64,000 bases of DNA, taken from Alphaproteobacteria bacterium UBA7314. GTDB taxonomy: Bacteria > Pseudomonadota > Alphaproteobacteria > MPNO01 > UBA830. The stretch's first letter is position 1. Every line of letters begins with the position of its first letter. The position numbers and the translations under genes were made by a program. A model generated the notes under the pieces. That model made no database searches. It was not told the origin of the DNA and saw nothing but the letters and a program-made list of their open reading frames with translations. Location of the stretch: NCBI GenBank assembly GCA_002471575.1, contig DKQG01000034.1, positions 10,778-74,777 of the forward strand, written 5' to 3'. Shown piece by piece: positions 16,426 to 25,227 of this stretch.

Positions 16426-17699
16426 TACGTACCCCTGTTTTCGCCGGCGCGCGCGGCCCATCGCGGGATTATTTCCGCCATCGCGCCGGTAATATTCGAC
16501 AGCTCCGCTGGCGTTACTGTAAAGGGTGGCATGGTGTAGATCACGTTGCCGAACGGGCGCAACCAGATGCCCGCATCGACGAACTGCCCTTTCAGCCAGT
16601 CGAGATCATGAAGGTTTTCCACTTCGACCGCACCGATGGCGCCTTTGACTCGGACGTCGGCGATGCCCGGCAGATCCGCCAGCGGTGCCAGTTCCCGTTT
16701 CAGCTGTGCCTCGATTGCGGCGACCTGTTGCAGCCGGGGTTCGGTCTCGAACAGGTCGAGCGAGGCATTGGCGGCGGCACAGGCCAGCGGGGTTGCCATA
16801 TAGGTGGGGCCGTGCATCAGGGCGGCGTCGGCATCTTCCGACAGAAATGCCTCGAATATATCCGTCGTCGCCACAGTGGCTGCGAGATTGATCGCGCCGC
16901 CGGTCAGCGCTTTGCCGAGGCAGATGATATCCGGCGCGATGTTGGCTTGGGTGTGGGCGAACAGCGAGCCCGCGCGCCCGAAATTGACGGCGATTTCATC
17001 GCAGATTAGTGCCGCGCCGGCGTCGTGGGCTGCCTCGGCAATGATTTTCAGCGTCTCCGGGCCGTGCATCTTCATGCCACCTGCGCATTGGACAAGCGGT
17101 TCGACGATGACGCCCGCGATTTCGTGCCTGTAGATTTCCAACAGGTGGTGGAACTCAGTGGTGCTTGCCTTGTCGCGCGGGATCGGCGCGATCACCTGTT
17201 CTGGCAGATACCCCTTGAACAACGCATGCATCCCTTCATCCGGGTCCGTGACCGACATGGCGGCCAGCGTATCACCGTGATAGCCGTCGCGGAAACTGAG
17301 GAACCGAGTGCGGCCGCTATCGCCTCGGTTCAGCCGGTACTGCACAGCCATTTTCATGGCGACCTCGACCGCCACCGAACCGGAATCGGCGAAAAACACT
17401 CGGTTCAGCGGCTTCGGCAGGATCGTCGCCAACCGCGCCGCCAGCCGTTCCGCCGGTTCGTGAACCAGACCGCCGAACATGACATGCGGCATGTTGTGCA
17501 GCTGCTTTTCCATCGCCATTATGATGTGCGGATGGTTATAGCCGTGGCATGCAGTCCACCACGACGATACCGCGTCGATTAGATCCCGCCCGTCATCCAG
17601 GATGATCCGCGTGCCTGCCGTCCGCACCGCTCGCAAGGGGGGCGTCATCGTCTGCATCTGCGTATAGGGCAGCCACAGATGTGGAATGGGGGTGCTCAT
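16425..17699 (-). CDS. bioA: Adenosylmethionine-8-amino-7-oxononanoate aminotransferase
   Basis: Converts 8-amino-7-oxononanoate (KAPA) to 7,8-diaminononanoate in biotin synthesis, using S-adenosylmethionine as amino donor and PLP. The 424-residue protein shows HLWLPYTQM at the N-terminus, SWWTACHGYNHP, FFADSGSVAVEVAMKMA, CDEIAVNFGRAG with the PLP aspartate, and the Schiff-base lysine in CLGKALTGG. The frame is open further upstream but the family N-terminus begins at ATG 17699. It follows bioB by 23 bases on the same strand. Confidence 0.95.
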   Translation of the reverse strand: MSTPIPHLWLPYTQMQTMTPPLRAVRTAGTRIILDDGRDLIDAVSSWWTACHGYNHPHIIMAMEKQLHNMPHVMFGGLVHEPAERLAARLATILPKPLNRVFFADSGSVAVEVAMKMAVQYRLNRGDSGRTRFLSFRDGYHGDTLAAMSVTDPDEGMHALFKGYLPEQVIAPIPRDKASTTEFHHLLEIYRHEIAGVIVEPLVQCAGGMKMHGPETLKIIAEAAHDAGAALICDEIAVNFGRAGSLFAHTQANIAPDIICLGKALTGGAINLAATVATTDIFEAFLSEDADAALMHGPTYMATPLACAAANASLDLFETEPRLQQVAAIEAQLKRELAPLADLPGIADVRVKGAIGAVEVENLHDLDWLKGQFVDAGIWLRPFGNVIYTMPPFTVTPAELSNITGAMAEIIPRWAARAGENRGT

Positions 17700-17722
17700 C
17701 GGTGCCGGCTCACGCGCGGACG

Positions 17723-18721
17723 CTACTCCGCCACACGGGTTTCCGACGGCATGGGCCGCACGCCGAGCTTGTCGAACAGAGCCCGGTCGGTGTGCTGTGC
17801 CGGATTGCCGGTGGTCAGCAGTGCATCGCCGTAGAAAATCGAGTTGGCGCCGGCCAGGAAACACAGCGCTTGGGTAGAGGCATCCATTTCTAGCCGGCCG
17901 GCGGACAGCCGCACCATTGATTTTGGCATCATGATGCGGGCCGCTGCGATGGCGCGTATCAGTTCCAGCGGATCGAGCGGCTCGATATTGGCGAGGGGTG
18001 TACCGGGCACTGCGACCAGCATATTCAAAGGCACGCTTTCCGGGTGCTTGGGCAGACAGGCCAGTGCCTGCAGCATATCCGCGCGGTCGTCGCGGGTCTC
18101 ACCCATGCCCACTATTCCGCCGCAGCAAACGTTTATGCCCGCGCCGCGGACGCGGGCTAGCGTCTCCAACCGGTCGTCGAATGTCCGGGTCGAGATGATC
18201 TCGTCGTAAAACGCTTCCGACGTATCGATATTGTGATTGTAATAATCGAGGCCAGCCTCTTTCAGGCGCTCGGCCTGGCCATCTTCCAGCATGCCCAGCG
18301 TCACACAGCTTTCCAGACCAAGCGATTTCACCTCCGCGATCATGCCGCAAACGGCGTCGAGGTCGCGGTCCTTCGGTCCCCGCCAGGCGGCGCCCATGCA
18401 GAACCTGGTTGCGCCGGAATCCTTCGCCCGCAGGGCGGCGGCGCGGACGGCGTCCAGCGACATGAGCTTGTCGGCGCCGACATCGGCTTCGTTGTGGGCG
18501 CTTTGCGAACAATAAGAGCAGTCCTCCGGGCACCCGCCAGTCTTGATGCTCAACAAGGTCGAGACCTGTACTTCGTTGGCATCGAAGTGGTTGCGGTGGA
18601 AGGTTTGCGCGGTGTGCACCAGGTCGTTAAGCGGCGCGGCAATAATCTCCCGCGCCTCTGTGGTGGTCCAGTCGTGGCGAATTTTGTCGGGATTACCCGG
18701 TGGAATCGATAGAATCGTCAT
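17723..18721 (-). CDS. bioB: Biotin synthase
   Basis: Radical-SAM enzyme that inserts sulfur into dethiobiotin to make biotin. The 332-residue protein has the cluster motif CPEDCSYC (CxxxCxxC) and the expected downstream blocks (FCMGAAWRGPKDRD, YYNHNIDTS, CCGGIVGMGE). The start at ATG 18721 gives the normal N-terminus; upstream codons in the same frame lie in the promoter region and in bioF. It leads the leftward bioB-bioA-hydrolase unit and is divergent from bioF with only 47 bases between the two starts. Confidence 0.96.
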   Translation of the reverse strand: MTILSIPPGNPDKIRHDWTTTEAREIIAAPLNDLVHTAQTFHRNHFDANEVQVSTLLSIKTGGCPEDCSYCSQSAHNEADVGADKLMSLDAVRAAALRAKDSGATRFCMGAAWRGPKDRDLDAVCGMIAEVKSLGLESCVTLGMLEDGQAERLKEAGLDYYNHNIDTSEAFYDEIISTRTFDDRLETLARVRGAGINVCCGGIVGMGETRDDRADMLQALACLPKHPESVPLNMLVAVPGTPLANIEPLDPLELIRAIAAARIMMPKSMVRLSAGRLEMDASTQALCFLAGANSIFYGDALLTTGNPAQHTDRALFDKLGVRPMPSETRVAE

Positions 18722-18768
18722 GTCCGCTATACTAAGCGCGGCAAAGGACACGACAAGCAGGATTCCGC
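18722..18768. promoter_or_regulatory. Compact divergent bioB/bioF promoter region
   Basis: Only 47 bases separate the bioB and bioF start codons. On the minus strand TTGTCG (about 18750) and TAGTAT (about 18730) are spaced like -35 and -10 boxes, with the -10 a few bases from the bioB ATG. A TATACT on the plus strand overlaps it. Back-to-back promoters must overlap here, so one operator could control both arms. No binding site is recognised with confidence. Confidence 0.4.
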
Positions 18769-19956
18769 ATGTCAAACGAATCACTGGACCGTTTCGCCAA
18801 ATCGAAACTGGACCGTTTGATGGCACATGGGTTGCGCCGGTCGGTGGTCGATACGCAGCGCACCGATGCCGTAAATATCCGACGCGGGAGCCGCGATCTG
18901 GTGTCGTTCTGCTGTAACGACTATCTGGGCCTGACGCATCATCCCGCCGTCAAGGCGGCTGCGGCCGGAGCCGTCGCCGAGCATGGCGCCGGTGCCGGGG
19001 CATCGCGCCTGATCACCGGCAACCACCCGCTCTACGCCGTTCTGGAACAGAAGCTCGCGGCTTTGAAGGGCACGGAAGCTGCCTGCGTGTTCGGAAGCGG
19101 CTATATGGCGAACGCCGGTATCCTGCCGGTGCTGGCGGGCCCAGATGACCTGATAGTGATCGACGAGCTGGGGCATGCTTCCATGCATATGGGCGCCCGG
19201 GCCGCGCGGTCCAGAACTCTGACGTTTCGGCACAATGATGCGCGCGATGTCTCGGATATCCTCGCACGCGAAAGAACATCTGCCGGTACTTGCGTCGTCG
19301 TCACTGAAGGCGTGTTCAGCATGGATGGGGACCGCGCTCCACTCGACGACCTGGCGGCGGTGTGTGCTTGTAATGATGCGTGGCTGATGGTCGACGACGC
19401 GCATGGGTTCGGCGTCTTGGGAGGTGGCCGCGGCAGCGCCTTCGAATTCGACCCTGCGCCCGATATTCCTCTGCAGATGGGTACCCTCTCGAAGGCCGTA
19501 GGCGTCTATGGCGCATTTCTGTGTGCCAGCGCGCCCGTGATCGAGTTGATGAAAAACCGGGCCCGCAGCCTGGTCTATACCACCGGCCTGCCACCCTCCG
19601 TGGTCGCTGCAGCCATTGCCGCCGTCGACATCATCGCCGCAGACACCAAACGGGTGGCGAGGCCGATCGCACTGGCAGAAATGTTCTGCAAGGTCGTGGG
19701 TCTCGACACACCGAAAAGCCCGATCGTGCCGATGATCGTCGGTGCCGAGGTAGCTGCTCTCGGTGCGTCTGCGGCGCTGGAAGACGCTGGCTTTTTGGTT
19801 ACTCCGATCCGTCCGCCTACCGTGCCTGCCGGTACCTCGCGGTTGCGGTTTACTTTCACGGCCGAACACACCCCGGCGCAGGTGGCGGCACTGGCCGCCG
19901 CAGTCAACGCGCTTGACCTGGGGCGCGGTTCGGTGATGCAGATTGCGGACGGCTGA
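18769..19956 (+). CDS. bioF: 8-amino-7-oxononanoate synthase
   Basis: PLP enzyme condensing pimeloyl-CoA (or pimeloyl-ACP) with alanine to KAPA, the first ring-forming step of biotin synthesis. The 395-residue protein carries SFCCNDYLGLTHHP, GASRLITGNHPLY, the PLP-binding DDAHGFGVLGGGRG and the Schiff-base lysine in GTLSKAVGVYG. An AGGA Shine-Dalgarno precedes the ATG. It heads the rightward bioF-bioD pair; bioD starts one base after its stop. Confidence 0.95.
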   Translation: MSNESLDRFAKSKLDRLMAHGLRRSVVDTQRTDAVNIRRGSRDLVSFCCNDYLGLTHHPAVKAAAAGAVAEHGAGAGASRLITGNHPLYAVLEQKLAALKGTEAACVFGSGYMANAGILPVLAGPDDLIVIDELGHASMHMGARAARSRTLTFRHNDARDVSDILARERTSAGTCVVVTEGVFSMDGDRAPLDDLAAVCACNDAWLMVDDAHGFGVLGGGRGSAFEFDPAPDIPLQMGTLSKAVGVYGAFLCASAPVIELMKNRARSLVYTTGLPPSVVAAAIAAVDIIAADTKRVARPIALAEMFCKVVGLDTPKSPIVPMIVGAEVAALGASAALEDAGFLVTPIRPPTVPAGTSRLRFTFTAEHTPAQVAALAAAVNALDLGRGSVMQIADG

Positions 19957-19957
19957 A

Positions 19958-20605
19958 ATGGCCGCGTTGTTCGTGACTTCCTGCGGCACCGACCGCGGCA
20001 AAACATACGTTTCCGAAAACATGATCCGCGGCTGGCTGGCGGCCGGTGAAGACGTCCGGGTGCTGAAACCAGTGATCAGCGGTTTCGATCCGGCTGCCGC
20101 CGAAGACACTGATACCGGATTGCTGCTGGCCGCTGCCGGACAGGATTTAACACCGAGTGCCATCGACCGCGTTTCCCCTTGGCGCTACGCCGCGCCGCTT
20201 TCGCCCGATATGGCGGCCGCTCTCGAGGATCGGGCGGTCCCGTTGGACGAGATAGTCGATTACTGCCGGTCAGCGATAAGCGACGCGGAAACCGAAGGTG
20301 CGCATCTGCTGATCGAGGGGGCGGGCGGCGTGATGGTGCCACTCGATGAAACCTGCACGATGCGGGACCTGATCGCAGCGCTCGACATCCCGGTTGTCCT
20401 TGTGGTCGGCAGCTATCTAGGCAGCCTGAGCCATGCACTGACAGCTCTGGAAGCACTACGCGCACGGGATGTCGCGATCGACCGGATCGTCGTGAACGAG
20501 ACCAAAGACAGCAACATTCCGCTTGCCGAGACGCGAGATACCCTGGCCCGGTTCGTTGGTGAGGTGGTGTTGGAAACGCTGGGTTTCAGCCCGCCTGCGC
20601 CGTAA
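19958..20605 (+). CDS. bioD: Dethiobiotin synthetase
   Basis: ATP-dependent carboxylation of diaminononanoate to dethiobiotin. The 215-residue protein starts with the modified P-loop VTSCGTDRGKTYV (usual GTDTGKT) and has VLKPVISG and IEGAGGVMVPLDE, which are diagnostic. The start follows the bioF stop by one base. With bioA, bioB and bioF this completes the late biotin pathway; no bioC or bioH is seen. Its 3' end overlaps the convergent methyltransferase gene by 20 bases. Confidence 0.95.
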   Translation: MAALFVTSCGTDRGKTYVSENMIRGWLAAGEDVRVLKPVISGFDPAAAEDTDTGLLLAAAGQDLTPSAIDRVSPWRYAAPLSPDMAAALEDRAVPLDEIVDYCRSAISDAETEGAHLLIEGAGGVMVPLDETCTMRDLIAALDIPVVLVVGSYLGSLSHALTALEALRARDVAIDRIVVNETKDSNIPLAETRDTLARFVGEVVLETLGFSPPAP

Positions 20606-21434
20606 CGATCCAGCAGGCGCCGGCTAGGCGGACGATGCCATCGTCGCAGGTATTGTCTTCCAGTACCCGGTTAATGGCGTCGATAGCTCTGGTTCGGTTT
20701 TCGCCCGTCACCTCGCCTAGCGGCGTCGACAGTGGGCCCATCTCCAAGACGAATGCCAACGCGTCTTCCATAGTGCGGCCCAGCGGTAACTGAAAATCGA
20801 GCGGCGTCAGCTCGATGCTTTGCCAGCCGGACCCGACGAGCACGCGGCGCACTCGGTCAGGGTCGGCGAAGGAAAACGGTCCCGGGTCTTCGGGCCCGGG
20901 CCGCGGCGGCATCTCGAGGAAGGGCTTCGCCGCGGCGACCGGTTCCATCGCCCACAGGTTCTCGCGCGGTCCCCGCCACACGCCGAGTGCCACGCGGCCG
21001 CCTGGCGCCAGGGCGGGACCCAGCCGTGCGAAAACCGCTGCGGGATTGTCGAAGAACATCGCGCCCAGTCGGGAAATCAGTTTGTCGAACGATTGCTCCG
21101 CGAAGGGATAGACAGCCGCATCACTCAGTAAAAAGGTAACGTTGACCAGATTGGCCGCGTCGGCGCGCTCATGCGCACGGTCGATCATCGGCCCGGAAAC
21201 GTCGACCGCCGTCACTGTCCCGATCGCGGTTACACGCTCGGCCGCGGCCAGCGTGGTACCGCCATTGCCGCAACCCAGATCGAGCACCCGGTCGCCGACG
21301 CCGACCTCCGCTGCAACCAGCACCGCATCGGTGATATCCGAAAACATCACGTCCACTGTGTCGGCGTGGCGCGCCCAGGCAAGCCCGTGGTCGCCGTTCC
21401 AGAATTCTATTTGGCCGGTGTTGTTGTTGGTCAT
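20586..21434 (-). CDS. Class I SAM-dependent methyltransferase
   Basis: A 282-residue methyltransferase with the SAM-binding motif VLDLGCGNGGTTL (near residue 48), the acidic residue in VTAVDVSGPMID and the post-motif FLLSDAAVYPF. The C-terminal half (FSFADPDRVRRVLVGSGW) resembles UbiE/arsenite-methyltransferase-like proteins annotated only as class I methyltransferases. Although next to the biotin genes, it does not look like BioC to me and runs in the opposite direction. Substrate unknown. It ends 20 bases inside bioD. Confidence 0.85.
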   Translation of the reverse strand: MTNNNTGQIEFWNGDHGLAWARHADTVDVMFSDITDAVLVAAEVGVGDRVLDLGCGNGGTTLAAAERVTAIGTVTAVDVSGPMIDRAHERADAANLVNVTFLLSDAAVYPFAEQSFDKLISRLGAMFFDNPAAVFARLGPALAPGGRVALGVWRGPRENLWAMEPVAAAKPFLEMPPRPGPEDPGPFSFADPDRVRRVLVGSGWQSIELTPLDFQLPLGRTMEDALAFVLEMGPLSTPLGEVTGENRTRAIDAINRVLEDNTCDDGIVRLAGACWIVTAQAG

Positions 21435-21488
21435 GAGAGCGTCCGACGTAAAGATGTATCCGAAAAGACAACCCTGAATTTACGCACC

Positions 21489-21515
21489 AAAAAAAGGCCG
21501 CAGAAAGCGGCCTTT
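21489..21515 (-). terminator. Rho-independent terminator of rpsU
   Basis: Read on the minus strand, AAAGGCCGC and GCGGCCTTT flank a 5-base loop and are followed by a T run, about 25 bases after the rpsU stop. Confidence 0.88.
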
Positions 21516-21537
21516 CAGGTCCTCTCGTGACGCGGGC

Positions 21538-21741
21538 TCAGAAGCCTTCGCGTTCCAGCCGCTTGCGTTCCAGTTTGCGGGCTCGGCGAATAGCTTCGGC
21601 CTTTTCGCGGGCGCGGCGTTCGGACGGCTTTTCATAGGAGCGGCGCATTTTCATTTCCCGGAAAATACCTTCACGCTGCATTTTCTTCTTCAGTGCGCGC
21701 AGCGCCTGATCTACATCGTTGTCTCTTACGGATACTTCCAC
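21538..21741 (-). CDS. rpsU: 30S ribosomal protein S21
   Basis: A 67-residue, very basic protein with the S21 pattern: VRDNDVDQALRALKKKMQREGIF, then YEKPSERRAREKAEA and an Arg/Lys-rich tail. S21 binds the 30S platform near the anti-Shine-Dalgarno. The start is GTG with GGAG about 11 bases upstream. It is a single-gene unit ending in a clear terminator. The 209 bases between rpsU and def hold the divergent promoters and a short imperfect hairpin; no gene is seen there. Confidence 0.96.
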   Translation of the reverse strand: MEVSVRDNDVDQALRALKKKMQREGIFREMKMRRSYEKPSERRAREKAEAIRRARKLERKRLEREGF

Positions 21742-21950
21742 AGTAAAACCATCTCCAGTCGGGTGCGTTTTCCCACCCTTTTGAGAGGAAAACTAATTGT
21801 CAAAAATAGTGAAAACCGGCGTTTCCACCGGCTTTACAAAGATATATAGCATAAGCAGCACTTGATTTTAAAGTCCTTAGCGCCATTGTTGGGGTCATGG
21901 TGCTATACCCGCAAAATCAACCGTAACCCGCCTTAGGACTACGTTTCCTC

Positions 21951-22532
21951 ATGACATTGCTCAAAATCGCTCGCATGGGCCACCCTGTGCTGCTCCAGAC
22001 CGCCGAGGTAATTGCCGATCCCACGGCACGGAATGTCGGCCGGCTGCTGGAAGATATGGTCGAAACCATGGAAGACGCCGCCGGTGTAGGGTTGGCGGCG
22101 CCGCAGGTCTATGAAGGCAAGCGCGTGATCATATTCAAATCGCCTCGTGAACGCGGCGAGGACGGCGGCGCCGAATCCGATTTTTCGCCGCTGACGGCGC
22201 TGATAAATCCGGAATTCGAACCGGTGCAGGATGAACTCGCGCTTGGCTGGGAAGGTTGCTTGTCGATCCCTGGGATCACTGGTGCCGTTCTTCGGTACTC
22301 TCATATCGTCTATCGCGGATACCTGCCAAACGGCGAGGAGGTCGAGCGCGAGGCAACGAATTTTCACGCCCGGGTGGTGCAGCATGAGATTGATCATCTG
22401 GATGGCGTTCTGTTCCCCATGCGGATGACCGACCTGTCGCTGCTAAGCTTCAACGAAGAATTAAAAGTGTTCATGGAACATGCCTCCGCGCAAGCGACGG
22501 CAGATGCAAACGAGGAAAACCTGCCATCGTGA
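21951..22532 (+). CDS. def: Peptide deformylase
   Basis: Removes the formyl group from the initiator methionine of nascent proteins; a metalloenzyme. The 193-residue protein has all three motifs: GVGLAAPQ (near residue 45), WEGCLSIPG with the metal-binding Cys (near 101), and QHEIDHLDG with the two His ligands and catalytic Glu (near 143). Its stop overlaps the GTG start of coq9 by 4 bases. This is not the usual def-fmt operon; no fmt is visible nearby. Confidence 0.95.
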   Translation: MTLLKIARMGHPVLLQTAEVIADPTARNVGRLLEDMVETMEDAAGVGLAAPQVYEGKRVIIFKSPRERGEDGGAESDFSPLTALINPEFEPVQDELALGWEGCLSIPGITGAVLRYSHIVYRGYLPNGEEVEREATNFHARVVQHEIDHLDGVLFPMRMTDLSLLSFNEELKVFMEHASAQATADANEENLPS

Positions 22533-23209
22533 GCGACTGCACAACATCTCAGCGCGATGCGCTGACCGCGGCCGCATTGACCCACGTCGCGTTCGACGGT
22601 TGGTCAATGGCAGCCTTGCGCGCGGGTGCGCGGGATATCGGGATGGATGCGGAGGCCATGCGGGATGTGTTTCCCGATGGCGTTGCGGATGCGATCTGGA
22701 ATTTTTCCCGTCTTGCTGATCAACACATGCTCGCCGAAATGGAGAGCGCAGATCTCGATGAACTGCGCATCCACGAACGCGTCGCATGGGCGGTAGAGAC
22801 GCGACTGGCCTTCCTCGAACCCCATCGTGAAGCCGTCCACCGAGGGCTGACATGGCTGTCACTGCCTCAGAATGCCTTGCTTGGCACCCGGCTGCTTTAC
22901 CGAACGGTCGATGATATGTGGTATGCTGTCGGCGACAAGTCGGCTGATTTTTCGTTTTACACCAAGCGCGGTCTTTTGGCGGGCGTGATTGGGTCGACGA
23001 TGCTGTGCTGGCTAGACGACCAGAGCGAAGACGCGGCGGAGACAAAGTCATTTCTGCGCCGCCGGATTGCCGATGTCATGAAAATTCATAGCGCCCGCAA
23101 ACGTATCCAAAGTTCACGCGGCCGCGTGTTTGGCTCGTTGGCCATTCTGAAAGACATTGTCGAGAAGCGTTATCGGCTGCCCGATAAGGGCGACAGCCGC
23201 GTCACGTGA
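22529..23209 (+). CDS. COQ9 family protein
   Basis: A 226-residue member of the COQ9 family, a TetR-fold lipid-binding protein that in mitochondria presents ubiquinone intermediates to COQ7. Family features seen are the N-terminal helical HTH-like region (AFDGWSMAALRAGARDIGM) and the conserved core VDDMWYAVGDKSADFSFYTKRGLLA with STMLCWLDD. The GTG start is coupled to def (GTGA). Its 3' end overlaps the convergent purK gene by 40 bases. Together with the ABC1 kinase at 10304 it points to ubiquinone synthesis. Confidence 0.9.
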   Translation: MSDCTTSQRDALTAAALTHVAFDGWSMAALRAGARDIGMDAEAMRDVFPDGVADAIWNFSRLADQHMLAEMESADLDELRIHERVAWAVETRLAFLEPHREAVHRGLTWLSLPQNALLGTRLLYRTVDDMWYAVGDKSADFSFYTKRGLLAGVIGSTMLCWLDDQSEDAAETKSFLRRRIADVMKIHSARKRIQSSRGRVFGSLAILKDIVEKRYRLPDKGDSRVT

Positions 23210-24255
23210 CCCATCTTGCGGCCGGGCCTGCTTTCCGCCTTGCCGTACAAATGCAGACAGGCGCCTGCTTCGACCACGATATCAGCCCATGCATCTGCTT
23301 CGCCGCCAATCAGATTCGTCATCACGGCATCGGAATGGCGTGACGGGTCGCCCAGCGGCAGGCCGGCGACGGCGCGGATAAACTGTTCGAACTGACTGAT
23401 CGCGCACCCGTCGAGCGTCCAGTGGCCTGAATTGTGGGGGCGCGGGGCAATCTCGTTCACCAGCACTTCACCGTCCCGAAGCACAAACATTTCCACTGCC
23501 AGCAGGCCCACCAGATCGAGCGCAATGACGATGTCTGCCGCGATGTGCCGCGCCTTGTCGGTGATGTCGTCCGCGACTGTCGACGGCGCAGTGGTAGTGA
23601 ATAGGATGTGATCGCGGTGGACATTGTCGACGGGTACGTAGCTCTGCGTCGCACCGTCGATGCCGCGGGCGACGATCACGGAAATTTCTTGTTCGAAATC
23701 GACGAAACCTTCCAGTACCGCTGGCGCGTTGTCGATACTGTCCCACGCGGCGGCGATGTCGTTGCCGTTGTCCACCCGCACTTGGCCCTTGCCGTCATAA
23801 CCAAACCGGGCAGTTTTGAGGATCGCCGGCACTCCGGTCAGGATTGCCGCCGAAGACAGATCGTCCGCCGAGTTCACCGGCGCCCAGGGCGCGGTCCCGA
23901 TCCCGTGGTCGTTGAGAAAGGACTTTTCGATCGCACGGTCCTGGGATACATGCAGGGCATCCACCCTTGGGCGGACCGGCACGGTTTCCGATATGGCGGC
24001 GAGCGTGTCGTCCGGCACGTTTTCGAATTCGAAAGTCACCACGTCTACGGCATGAGCAAACGCACGGGCGGCGTTTATGTCTTCATACGGGGCTGTCGTC
24101 GCCGCCGCGGACACTTCCTTAGCCGGTGCATCGGCGTCGGGGCTGAAAATATGACACTTGTAGCCAAGCTGGGCCGCCGCCACTGCTGCCATCCGGCCTA
24201 GCTGGCCGCCGCCGAAAATGCCGATCCAAGCGCCGGGTGGTAGAGGGGTAGTCAC
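23170..24255 (-). CDS. purK: 5-(carboxyamino)imidazole ribonucleotide synthase
   Basis: ATP-grasp enzyme converting AIR and bicarbonate to N5-CAIR in purine synthesis. The 361-residue protein has GIFGGGQLGRMAA at the N-terminus, TFEFENV, KTARFGYDGKGQ, and the ATP-grasp metal region EIAPRPHNSGHWT. Its GTG start overlaps the purE stop by 4 bases, matching the sequential reactions. The final 40 bases overlap the coq9 end on the other strand. Confidence 0.95.
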   Translation of the reverse strand: MTTPLPPGAWIGIFGGGQLGRMAAVAAAQLGYKCHIFSPDADAPAKEVSAAATTAPYEDINAARAFAHAVDVVTFEFENVPDDTLAAISETVPVRPRVDALHVSQDRAIEKSFLNDHGIGTAPWAPVNSADDLSSAAILTGVPAILKTARFGYDGKGQVRVDNGNDIAAAWDSIDNAPAVLEGFVDFEQEISVIVARGIDGATQSYVPVDNVHRDHILFTTTAPSTVADDITDKARHIAADIVIALDLVGLLAVEMFVLRDGEVLVNEIAPRPHNSGHWTLDGCAISQFEQFIRAVAGLPLGDPSRHSDAVMTNLIGGEADAWADIVVEAGACLHLYGKAESRPGRKMGHVTRLSPLSGSR

Positions 24256-24803
24256 GTCAGTGTCCTAGCCTGTCCGGTCGGGTTTTCCGGCACGTCCGAT
24301 GTCTGCTTCGCGCGCCATTTTTCCAGTCGTTTCCGGATAGCATCGTCCTTCAGCGCGACGATGGAGGCTGCCAGTAGTCCCGCATTCTTGGCGCCAGAGG
24401 TGCCGATGGCGAGGGTGCCGACCGGGATGCCGCTCGGCATCTGGGCGATGGACAGAAGACTGTCCATGCCACTCAAAGCCTTGCTTTTGACGGGCACCCC
24501 CAGTACCGGAAGGACGGTCATTGAAGCCACCATGCCGGGCAGGTGCGCCGCGCCGCCGGCACCCGCAACAATGACTGAAAGCCCGCGTTCCGCAGCAAAT
24601 TTCGCATAATCCGCCATCCGATCAGGGGTACGGTGGGCGGATATTACTTTGGACTCATGCGGCACACCGAGTGCCTCTAGAATATCCACGGTGTGTTTCA
24701 TCGTCGGCCAATCTGACCGGCTGCCCATGATCACGCCGACGACGGGTGTTTTCTGCACCGGTTTCTGTCGCGACGGTTTTTTTGGAGTTTTTTGGGCCGC
24801 CAT
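24252..24803 (-). CDS. purE: N5-carboxyaminoimidazole ribonucleotide mutase
   Basis: Converts N5-CAIR to CAIR, the step after PurK. The 183-residue protein has the class I PurE motif GVIMGSRSDW, SAHRTPDR, and AGAGGAAHLPGM. A basic, proline/lysine-rich N-terminal extension of about 20 residues precedes the fold. The ATG at 24803 is supported by a GAGGGG Shine-Dalgarno. It is the first gene of purE-purK. Confidence 0.95.
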   Translation of the reverse strand: MAAQKTPKKPSRQKPVQKTPVVGVIMGSRSDWPTMKHTVDILEALGVPHESKVISAHRTPDRMADYAKFAAERGLSVIVAGAGGAAHLPGMVASMTVLPVLGVPVKSKALSGMDSLLSIAQMPSGIPVGTLAIGTSGAKNAGLLAASIVALKDDAIRKRLEKWRAKQTSDVPENPTGQARTLT

Positions 24804-24935
24804 GGCAATTCCCCTCAAAATACCGTGCCGCCAGTCCGGCGGTACCGAACGGCGGCTTGCCCCCATTATAAGCGCGGTAGTCTTGATCGCAAACCGCAGA
24901 AATCCGCGAGTCTAAACGAATTGTTAACGAGTGTG

Positions 24936-25175
24936 ATGCTACCAAGACGGTCGCAATACCGAACCAGGCAGATTGCCAATGCGTATCGACAGTACACGCC
25001 GCCTGCGGAAAGGCGGAGTTTTTGGCGAATTATCGCCGAAGACCCGCTGCAAAGGGAAGGCGAACTGATCATTCTCGATGTCACTTTCGGTGTGCACATA
25101 ATTCGCTGCGGCGATGATGCCGGCGAGGCGCTGGAAGCTGCGAACAGGGCAATTTATGCCAGCAAGACGGCTTAG
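24936..25175 (+). CDS. Small hypothetical protein
   Basis: A possible 79-residue protein in the 424-base gap between purE and the DUF465 gene. I do not recognise the family. The C-terminal part (RREGEL-like IILDVTFGVHIIRCGDDAGEA) has codon choice and composition like real genes nearby, with a beta-strand-like hydrophobic stretch. There is no good Shine-Dalgarno at ATG 24936, and the frame is open further upstream into sequence antisense to purE. It may be a short conserved hypothetical or a fragment. Confidence 0.4.
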   Translation: MLPRRSQYRTRQIANAYRQYTPPAERRSFWRIIAEDPLQREGELIILDVTFGVHIIRCGDDAGEALEAANRAIYASKTA

Positions 25176-25227
25176 CGGAGGGAAGCCGCTCGGGCGGGCC
25201 CTAACGAACCGCCGCTGACAGAAGAAT

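Noticed and set aside
18781..20163. 460-codon minus-strand frame opposite bioF and bioD
   Set aside because: bioF and bioD are unambiguous; the antisense translation is Arg/Gly/His-rich and has no ribosome site or motifs.
20586..21434. BioC, completing the biotin pathway
   Set aside because: It is a SAM methyltransferase but runs opposite to the bio genes and resembles generic class I enzymes more than BioC.
21811..21840. Hairpin before def as a terminator
   Set aside because: The stem is only 4-5 pairs with mismatches and lies in a divergent promoter region.
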